Source: SCN-70-22 sp046327755 (GTDB taxonomy: Bacteria > Gemmatimonadota > Gemmatimonadetes > Gemmatimonadales > Gemmatimonadaceae). From it: a stretch of 64,000 bases of DNA. The stretch's first letter is position 1; each line of letters starts with the position of its first letter. The notes beneath the pieces are model-generated. The model was given only the letters and a program-made list of their open reading frames with translations, did not search any database and was not told the origin of the DNA. The position numbers and the translations under genes were made by a program. Shown here one piece after another: positions 1 through 9,132 of the stretch. Location: positions 124,001-188,000 of the forward strand of contig JAXLXW010000008.1 of the NCBI GenBank assembly GCA_046327755.1. The letters run 5' to 3'.

Positions 1-173
1 CCAAGCCCCTCGACCAGGGGGCCTAACGCGGCGGCGCCGCGGTCCTGGGCGGGGAGGGGGGTGGCCAAGCGAGCGGCCACCAGCGCGATGAGGAGACTGC
101 GAAAGAGACCGGCGATGACTCGTGCCGTGTCTCGCGAAGGCCACGGTGCGACCGTGCGGGAGGAGTTCTTCAT
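1..173 (-). CDS. N-terminal part of an exported protein, possibly PIG-L deacetylase family
   Basis: Reading the minus strand from an ATG at 173 gives an open frame that runs off the left edge of the window (57 codons visible). It has a basic start, a hydrophobic stretch around residues 22-38 and a cleavage-like TPLPAQ-D site, so it is an exported protein. The mature start (QDRGAAALGPLVEGLG) resembles what I remember of secreted PIG-L deacetylases from Gemmatimonadota, but no catalytic motif is inside the window, so that name is a guess. The leucine of ALG uses the rare TTA codon inside the dispersed CGTTAGGC word, which supports the frame being coding. Confidence 0.5.
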   Translation of the reverse strand, partial: MKNSSRTVAPWPSRDTARVIAGLFRSLLIALVAARLATPLPAQDRGAAALGPLVEGL

Positions 174-300
174 CGTATGAGTCTGGCTCTGACGAATCAC
201 GCTTCAAGCGTCACGAAACGTGCTGCCTGCGCCTCCCTGGCTCAAGTCGGGGCCGCGTGCCGGAACGGCCAGTGGCAGACCGTCCCGGCACGAGTTCCCA

Positions 301-774
301 TCATTCCCTCTCTCGCCCCCGCTCAAGAGGCGAGTCGACGAATACCCAGCGTCCATTCCCGATACCGCCGATTCGCGTCACCGGTCGGCCACGCACCTTC
401 GCAAGCTGGCGCGCCCACCGCGCCTCATCGAGCGCCGAGTGTTGGCGCGTTGGAAGGACGTCGCTGATTGGAATCACAGCGGAATGAGATGCGGTCACCG
501 ATCGTCGTTCCAGCGATGCGATGAGCGAGAGTGACGCACCAACCAGCTCGGTGCTCGCGGTTCTGTCGCTCATCAGGATCACGTGCCGGCCAGTCGGCCG
601 GGAACGGAAGAAGACGAGCGCCTTGGCGCCCGAGACGGGAAGGGAATCGGCGATTGCAAGGACCGCGGGAGTTGAGACGTGCTGCGCTGACGCGCTTGAC
701 GCGACGAGCATCAGGAGAACGAGCGCGACCTGCGCCCCAAGGAAGCGGTGAATGATGTTGATCGAGTTGAGCAT
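301..774 (-). CDS. Hypothetical exported protein
   Basis: A 157-residue protein with a clear signal peptide: hydrophobic core at about residues 11-27 and a cleavage-like ASA-Q near residue 30. The rest is a small Ser/Arg-rich domain without cysteines or a motif I recognise. A GGAGA ribosome-binding site stands just upstream of the ATG. It is followed on the same strand, 30 nt upstream, by a lipoprotein gene, so the left-end genes may be co-transcribed. Codon choice is less GC-biased than in the central part of the window. Function unknown. Confidence 0.55.
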   Translation of the reverse strand: MLNSINIIHRFLGAQVALVLLMLVASSASAQHVSTPAVLAIADSLPVSGAKALVFFRSRPTGRHVILMSDRTASTELVGASLSLIASLERRSVTASHSAVIPISDVLPTRQHSALDEARWARQLAKVRGRPVTRIGGIGNGRWVFVDSPLERGRERE

Positions 775-804
775 TTGCCTGTCTCCAGCAGAAGGTGGAA
801 GGAT

Positions 805-1593
805 CTAGAGTGCCCAGCATCCGATCAGCTGACGCGAGAGGACGTTGCCCGCCGCGTCGTACCAGACTTCGTACCGGCACAAGTACCACCCGTCATCCAT
901 GATCCTCGTGTCCTCACCCCCTCCTCCGCCTGAGGTGACGACATCCTCCTCCTTCTTCACAGGAGGGCAATCGTTCTGTCGGGCGAGTTTGCTGGTCCTG
1001 GTGTCTTCGACCGGCATGAATGCGGACGTCGGCGCAGAGGGGAGGTTGCTGCTCCCCCACGCTCGATAGTTCGACGTTCCGTATACCCGGTGACCGCAGT
1101 TCGGGCTGATGTAGGCAATCGCACTGGTGCCGAGTTCCTGCACCGATGGTTCGAGAGTGCTCTTCTCCACGACGCTCGGCAGAACGCTTATCTGCTGGCC
1201 GTTGAAGCTCAGGTTCGCATTGACAGTCACTTTGCCGTTTGTGCCGAAGTACCGCATCCATCCGGACGCGTAGGCGTATGCGCTGCCAAAGTGAGTGGCG
1301 AATCCGGCGTCCTCCAACGTCTGGAGCAGAATCGCAGACTCACCCGTCTGCGCGAGGGCCCGGGTGTCACGGATCGACTGGCTCGGCACGTGCGATGCTC
1401 GCACCATGCGGGCGACGATTTCGTTCGACAGGGTTGAGTCGATCCTCGGTTCCAGTGGCTTGAACTCGAGCGCCAGTTCCTCAGACTCGGAGACCGGACC
1501 CGCGGGAGGAGTTGGCGTGTCGTTGCACGCACACAATGAGGATGCGGTGAGCACCAGGATGGCCCACCGGGATAGCAGTTGCTGAGATTTCAT
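805..1593 (-). CDS. Hypothetical lipoprotein
   Basis: A 262-residue protein. The ATG at 1593 is preferred over one five codons upstream because a GGGAG lies about 8 nt before it and the signal peptide then starts properly with MKSQQ. The hydrophobic segment ends in SSLCAC, a lipobox-like site with Cys23 as the likely lipidated residue, so the protein should sit on a membrane of the cell envelope. A run of five glycines occurs about 45 residues before the end, and four cysteines are scattered through the C-terminal half. No family was recognised. Confidence 0.6.
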   Translation of the reverse strand: MKSQQLLSRWAILVLTASSLCACNDTPTPPAGPVSESEELALEFKPLEPRIDSTLSNEIVARMVRASHVPSQSIRDTRALAQTGESAILLQTLEDAGFATHFGSAYAYASGWMRYFGTNGKVTVNANLSFNGQQISVLPSVVEKSTLEPSVQELGTSAIAYISPNCGHRVYGTSNYRAWGSSNLPSAPTSAFMPVEDTRTSKLARQNDCPPVKKEEDVVTSGGGGGEDTRIMDDGWYLCRYEVWYDAAGNVLSRQLIGCWAL

Positions 1594-1661
1594 CTGAAGT
1601 GCTCCCATTTCCGTCGCGCGAGAGCTACCGCTCCAATCAGCGCGACGGACCAGTCACGACG

Positions 1662-2987
1662 TTACCGCGAACTCGTTTCCCGGCACGCTACGCCAACGGA
1701 TAGTGTCGCAGTCCACGGGGGTTCACTGCTCGCATGGGGAGCGAACGCAGGACCTATCATCAGAAAACGATGCGATGATACTTCAATCAGGGGCGACGGC
1801 ATGAGGAACGGATTGGCCATCGACGTGCGCACAACCGAATCGGCTGCGACTTTTCGGAGGAGCACAAGGGAACCTTGCGCGCTCTCCGACGTCCTACTGT
1901 CGGCGACCCAGTGCTGCATTGTGCGATGCCATTCGCGACCGAGTGCCGAGACTCGTTCGAATTGCCCAGGCAGCATCGTCGTACGCACCGTTCCCGCTTG
2001 ACCATCGATCGTCGCTGAACGCCAGAAAGGCTCAGCATCGTCGGGAACGACCTGAAAGGTTACAAGCGCGCGACCGTGATCGAGCGCGGATGCGTGGTAT
2101 CGTCGACTCGATACGATGTTCGTCGAGGCAAGGGCGCGCGGTGGATTTGAAATCGTGAGCATTCGAAGCGCGAGCGAGTCGCTTTCGTCATTCGCGTGCG
2201 ATACCAGGAGGCGTCGACGGCCAAGCGAGTCGGCGAACAGGTCGACCCATACGGCGCGCCACGTCCACGTGCGCCATGTCCACCCTTCACCGCGTCGTTC
2301 GAGCACAAGCGTTCCATCGAGACCGCCAGCACGACCTCGCCCAAACGGTGCGGCCCATGTGAGCGTGTCGCCGACACGCAGTAGTCGCGACACCTGGAGG
2401 ATTCTCGGCTGAACTTCACCAGGCACGATCACGCGCTCGATCGAGGCCCATTCGGTGCCATTCAGTCGTCCATGCCATATCCCGACGACAGAGTCACTGG
2501 TCTGCGGATCGAAGACCGCGGGAAGCTCAAGGAAAACGACGTCCCATGACCCGTCGGCCCTTGGGGCCGCGCGCGGGGCAAACGGGTGGCGAACCCTTGG
2601 CGGGAGCGGGATCGCCTGCCACGCACCATCCTCACGGATGAGCGCGCCGAAGATGGAGTCCCGAGAGACTTGCCAGCGGCCGGAGTTCGTGTCCCAGCGG
2701 CTGATGTATGAAGGTAGCCCGAGCACCAGTACGCTTCCTCCCTGCGCGACGACACTGGAGGGGTCCACGTAGACTCGCGCACCGTCGACGACGAGTCGCC
2801 TCACGTCTGTGGTGTGCGGCTCGCAGACCGCTGAGGGGCCCGAGAGCTCAGCGACTCCGCGCTGGGCCGTGGCCGTCGCGATCGGCGTGAGGCTCAAACT
2901 GGCGGCGATCAGGCGACCTGAACGAAGTCGACGCGCATACGCGCGCGTCTTGAGGTAGGTCGTTGAGGAGAGAACGGTGGCGATCAT
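1662..2987 (-). CDS. Hypothetical exported protein, possibly beta-propeller
   Basis: A 441-residue protein with a long N-terminal region ending in a hydrophobic segment and a signal-peptidase-like ATA-Q site near residue 42. The mature part is rich in short strands with repeated W, D and G residues (for example SRWDTNSGRWQVS), which is compatible with a secreted beta-propeller, but no exact repeat was defined. Two cysteines lie near the mature N-terminus and the C-terminus. It is on the same strand as the two upstream unknown exported proteins. Function unknown. Confidence 0.55.
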   Translation of the reverse strand: MIATVLSSTTYLKTRAYARRLRSGRLIAASLSLTPIATATAQRGVAELSGPSAVCEPHTTDVRRLVVDGARVYVDPSSVVAQGGSVLVLGLPSYISRWDTNSGRWQVSRDSIFGALIREDGAWQAIPLPPRVRHPFAPRAAPRADGSWDVVFLELPAVFDPQTSDSVVGIWHGRLNGTEWASIERVIVPGEVQPRILQVSRLLRVGDTLTWAAPFGRGRAGGLDGTLVLERRGEGWTWRTWTWRAVWVDLFADSLGRRRLLVSHANDESDSLALRMLTISNPPRALASTNIVSSRRYHASALDHGRALVTFQVVPDDAEPFWRSATIDGQAGTVRTTMLPGQFERVSALGREWHRTMQHWVADSRTSESAQGSLVLLRKVAADSVVRTSMANPFLMPSPLIEVSSHRFLMIGPAFAPHASSEPPWTATLSVGVACRETSSR

Positions 2988-3190
2988 GATCCTATTCTAG
3001 GGGTCGACGGGGCATACTCACGGACCGTTTTCGCTCGCGATGTACCATTTCCCTCATTTCTCGAGCGACTGTACCTCCCGTGACAATCTCGGAGATCTGC
3101 GTCAGCTCGATGTCACCTCGAGCGGGGTGAGTCGAGCTCGGTGCGTTCGCACCCCTACCTGAACTGGCGCCCAGTCTAGATCTTCGCCCC

Positions 3191-3343
3191 ATGAAGAGAG
3201 ACCACACCCCCGAACCAGCATTGGGCGGCGAGCCCCTCCAGGCCTCTCCGCCCCGCTTCCGCCGCACCCTCCTCCGGGTCCTGGGCATGCAGCTCTTCTC
3301 GCTGCTCGTCCTCTGGCTGCTTCAGGCCCGCTACGCGCACTGA
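3191..3343 (+). CDS. 50-residue single-TM membrane peptide upstream of symporter
   Basis: A short ORF encodes 50 residues: a charged and Pro-rich N-terminus (MKRDHTPEP), then FRRTLLRVLG and one hydrophobic helix at about residues 29-45, ending QARYAH. It stops 6 nt before the start of the sodium:solute symporter, so the two are almost certainly one transcriptional and translational unit. The positive residues just before the helix suggest an N-in topology. No Shine-Dalgarno sequence is obvious. By analogy with small partner subunits of other SSS transporters it may assist the symporter, but this is inference from position only. Confidence 0.5.
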   Translation: MKRDHTPEPALGGEPLQASPPRFRRTLLRVLGMQLFSLLVLWLLQARYAH

Positions 3344-3349
3344 TCGCCC

Positions 3350-5011
3350 ATGCATCCCCTCAATTGGGCAATCGTCGCGGCCTACCTCCTCTTCGTCATC
3401 GTCGACGGCCTCCGGCGAACGCGCGGCACCAAGGGAATCGAAGGCTACTTCCTCGCCGGGCGCTCGCTCCCGTGGTGGGCCGTGGGACTCTCGGTCATGG
3501 CCACGCAGCTCTCCGCGGTGACGATGATCGGGACCACGGGGCAGGGCGCGACCGACGGCCTCCGCTTCGTGCAGTTCTACTTCGGGCTCCCGCTGGCGAT
3601 GGTGATCCTGGGCGTCACGCTCGTCCCGTTCCTCCACGGTGCCAAGGTCTACACGGCCTACGAGTACCTCGAGCGCCGATTCGACCCGAAGACACGCACG
3701 CTCACCTCGTTCCTCTTCCTCCTCTCGCGCGGGATGTCGTGCGGGACGATCATCGCCGCCCCCGCCGTCGTCTTCTCGGCGATCTTCGGATGGCCGCTCC
3801 CCTGGTCGGTGGCGCTGATCGGGATCCCGACGGTGCTCTACACGATGATCGGCGGGGTGAAGGCCGTGGCCTGGGCCGACGTGAAGCAGATGGTGGTGAT
3901 CACGAGCGCCCTTGTGGCCGTGGTCGTCGTCCTGCTCGCCCGCATCCCGGTGAGCCCCGACGCCGCATTGCGACTGGCGGGGTCGGCGGGACGCCTCACA
4001 ACCTTCGATTTCTCCTTCGACCTCTCCAAGACCTACACGTTCTGGTCAGGCGTCATCGGCGGGACGTTCCTGATGCTCTCCTACTTCGGGACGGACCAGA
4101 GCCAGGTGCAACGCTACCTGGCCGCGCGTTCGGTCGACGAGGCACGCAACTCACTCCTCATCTCGGCCTACTGGAAGATCCCGCTCCAGGCGCTCGTCCT
4201 GATGGTCGGCGTCCTGGTCTTCGTCTTCTACCTCTTCCAGGCACCGCCACTCCTCTGGAACCCGACGCACGAGGCGCGCGTCCGCGCCGCGCGCGGGGCG
4301 GAGTACGCGCAACTGGAGTCGCGCTACGCCACCGCGGTCACGGCGCGCACGAGCGCCGCGCGCGCACTCGCCGAGCACGCCGCTGGTGATCCCGAGGCCA
4401 CGCCGGCGCACGACACGTTCGTGCAGCGCGACGCGGACGTGGCGCAGGTGCGGACGGAGGCGCTCGCGCTGGCAGAGGACGTCACCGGGGGAACCTCGCG
4501 CGACGTGAACTACATCATCCCGCGCTTCGTCCTCTCCGAACTCCCGATCGGCCTCTCCGGACTCTTCATCGCCGCGATCATCGCCGCCGCGATGGGAGCG
4601 ATCGCCGCCGAGCTGAATTCGCTCTCCACCGCGACGGTGATCGACTTCTATCGCCGCTGGTATCGCCCCGAGGCCACCGACGAGCACTACCTCGCGGTCT
4701 CCAAGGCCGCGACGGGCGTGTGGGGAGTCTTCGCCTGCATCGTGGCCACCTACGCCGCCACGTTAGGCTCGCTCATCGAGGTGGTGAACCGCTTCGGCTC
4801 CTTCTTCTACGGCTCGATCCTCGGCGTCTTCCTCCTCGCGATGATCCGCCGGTCGACCGCGACCGGCGCCTTCGTCGGCCTCCTCGCCGGGATGGCGAGC
4901 GTCGGCGCCGTCTCGTTCGGGCTGCCGCAGGTCTCGTTCCTGTGGCACAACGTCATCGGCGCCGTCGCGGTCCTCGCCGTGGGAAGCCTGCTCTCGGTCA
5001 AGAGCTCGTAG
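3350..5011 (+). CDS. Sodium:solute symporter (SSS family)
   Basis: A 553-residue polytopic inner-membrane protein of the solute:sodium symporter family. Early segments carry the family-typical GYFLAGRSLPWWAVGLS and SVMATQLSAVT patterns, and the helix near residues 405-430 has AAIIAAAMGAIAAELNSLSTA, where sodium-site residues usually lie. Unusual is a hydrophilic Ala/Arg/Glu-rich insertion of about 80 residues (roughly 305-385) between two membrane helices, predicted as helical hairpin. The substrate cannot be read from sequence; sugars, carboxylates and amino acids are all possible. The gene converges on sucA across a shared hairpin terminator. Confidence 0.85.
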   Translation: MHPLNWAIVAAYLLFVIVDGLRRTRGTKGIEGYFLAGRSLPWWAVGLSVMATQLSAVTMIGTTGQGATDGLRFVQFYFGLPLAMVILGVTLVPFLHGAKVYTAYEYLERRFDPKTRTLTSFLFLLSRGMSCGTIIAAPAVVFSAIFGWPLPWSVALIGIPTVLYTMIGGVKAVAWADVKQMVVITSALVAVVVVLLARIPVSPDAALRLAGSAGRLTTFDFSFDLSKTYTFWSGVIGGTFLMLSYFGTDQSQVQRYLAARSVDEARNSLLISAYWKIPLQALVLMVGVLVFVFYLFQAPPLLWNPTHEARVRAARGAEYAQLESRYATAVTARTSAARALAEHAAGDPEATPAHDTFVQRDADVAQVRTEALALAEDVTGGTSRDVNYIIPRFVLSELPIGLSGLFIAAIIAAAMGAIAAELNSLSTATVIDFYRRWYRPEATDEHYLAVSKAATGVWGVFACIVATYAATLGSLIEVVNRFGSFFYGSILGVFLLAMIRRSTATGAFVGLLAGMASVGAVSFGLPQVSFLWHNVIGAVAVLAVGSLLSVKSS

Positions 5012-5037
5012 AAGACGAGGAGACGAGAAGACGAGGG
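5011..5037 (+). repeat. Purine-rich octamer repeat on the symporter stop codon
   Basis: Starting at the last base of the TAG stop codon there are repeated units of the form A[A/G]GACGAG. Similar tracts directly follow or contain the stop codons of sucA, terB and two S9 peptidase genes in this window, always in the sense orientation of the gene. Confidence 0.6.
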
Positions 5038-5050
5038 ACCGCACGTGCGA

Positions 5051-5083
5051 AGGGCGGGGCCGCAGAAATGCGCACCCCGCCCT
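5051..5083. terminator. Bidirectional hairpin terminator candidate
   Basis: The arms AGGGCGGGG (5051-5059) and CCCCGCCCT (5075-5083) are perfectly complementary. The intervening bases form an inner CGCA/TGCG stem closed by a GAAA tetraloop. It lies between the convergent symporter and sucA genes and is followed by a weak T-rich stretch on the plus strand, so it can serve both. Confidence 0.6.
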
Positions 5084-5091
5084 CTTGCCTT

Positions 5092-5125
5092 ACCTCGTCC
5101 TCTCGCCCTCTCGTCCTGTCCTCCT

Positions 5126-5126
<1 letters not shown>
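5092..5126 (-). repeat. Purine-rich octamer repeat at the sucA stop codon
   Basis: Read on the minus strand, this tract begins with the sucA TAG and continues as GGACGAG/GGGCGAG units. It is a degenerate copy of the repeat found behind the symporter and S9 peptidase genes. Confidence 0.5.
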
Positions 5127-7888
<2,762 letters not shown>

Positions 7889-7941
7889 GGCGCGCAATTT
7901 AACCTCGGAACGCCGACGACACATCGACCGCGTGCAGGCGA

Positions 7942-9132
7942 CTACCCGGTGAGCGGGACCTCACCCACGGCGAAGGTCACCGGGATCCCGCCATTGCTCG
8001 TCTTCACGGCGTCGCGGAGCGCGATCCCCAACTGTCCGGTGAGTCGACGGTCGGCCGAGACGACGGCGATGCGCCACCCCGGAAAAGCGCCCCGCAGGAC
8101 GGCACCTGTCCGTGCGTAGAGATTGCGCAGCTCCCCGGTGGCCCCCACGCGCACGCCATACGGCGGGTTCGTCACGATTGCACCGACCGCCTCCGGGTCG
8201 TGCGGCGGCGTCAGGTGCGAGACCGCGCGCACGGCGAAGGTGATGTCGGCGGCGACGCCGGCTCGCTCCGCGTTCTGGCGCGCCCCGTCCACCGCCCCGG
8301 TGTCACGGTCGCTGGCGACGATCGGCGCCCCCGCATGCGGAAGTTCGCGCGACCGGGCGTCGTCGCGCACGCGGGCGATCACGCTCGCGTCGGCGGCAGG
8401 CCAGCGTTCGAGCGCGAAGGCGCGGTTGCGCCCGGGGGCGATGCGGCGGGCGAGCAATGCCCCTTCGATCGCCAGCGTCCCCGAGCCGCAGAACGGGTCG
8501 ACCAGCGGAGTTCCCGGCTCCCACCCCGACGCGAGGAGGAGCGCCGCGCCTAACGTCTCGCGCAGCGGCGCCTTGCCGGTCGCCAGGCGATACCCGCGCT
8601 GGTGCAGCAGTGCCCCCGAACTGTCGAGCGAGATGGTGCACCGGTCATGCAGGAGCCGCACGACGACCAACTGGCTCCCCACCTGCCCACCGTCGTTAGC
8701 GCCGGTGGCCGTGCCCGCGCCGCCCGCCTCCTCACCCTCGTCGTTCCCACCCATTTCCACGTCGCCGACGCCGGGCGCCAGGATCGCCGCCACGCGCTCC
8801 GCGACCGCCCCGGAGTGGTAGAGGCGCGACTTGCGGCACGTGACGCGGAGCGCCACGTCGCGTCCGGGCGTGATCCAGCGCGACCAGTCGATGCGGGCGG
8901 TACGCTTCTCCAACTCGTGGAAGGTCGCCGCGCGGAACTCGTCCACGCGGACCAGGACGCGGCTCGCGGTGCGCAGGTGCAGGTTGGCGAGGCAGAGCGT
9001 GCGGAAGTCGCCCTCGAAAGCGACGCCGCCCGATTCCACCTCGCCGACTGAGATCCCCAGCCGGGCCAGCTCTCCCGCGGCGATGCCGGCGAGCCCGGGC
9101 GCCGTGACCGCAAACGCGTCGTAGCGACTCAC
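7942..9132 (-). CDS. THUMP domain class I SAM-dependent RNA methyltransferase
   Basis: A predicted rRNA or tRNA guanine-N2 methyltransferase of the RlmL/Trm14-like group. The N-terminal part (about residues 1-150) has the ferredoxin-like plus THUMP layout (FAVTAPGLAGIAAGELARLG). The C-terminal Rossmann domain carries VDPFCGSGTLAIEGALLARR, which binds S-adenosylmethionine, and the catalytic NPPYG motif near residue 322. I prefer the GTG at 9132 (396 residues), because it overlaps the stop of the upstream kinase as TAGTG and starts at the conserved SRYDAF; a GTG at 9177 in the same frame is the alternative. The arrangement suggests translational coupling to the kinase. Confidence 0.8.
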   Translation of the reverse strand: MSRYDAFAVTAPGLAGIAAGELARLGISVGEVESGGVAFEGDFRTLCLANLHLRTASRVLVRVDEFRAATFHELEKRTARIDWSRWITPGRDVALRVTCRKSRLYHSGAVAERVAAILAPGVGDVEMGGNDEGEEAGGAGTATGANDGGQVGSQLVVVRLLHDRCTISLDSSGALLHQRGYRLATGKAPLRETLGAALLLASGWEPGTPLVDPFCGSGTLAIEGALLARRIAPGRNRAFALERWPAADASVIARVRDDARSRELPHAGAPIVASDRDTGAVDGARQNAERAGVAADITFAVRAVSHLTPPHDPEAVGAIVTNPPYGVRVGATGELRNLYARTGAVLRGAFPGWRIAVVSADRRLTGQLGIALRDAVKTSNGGIPVTFAVGEVPLTG

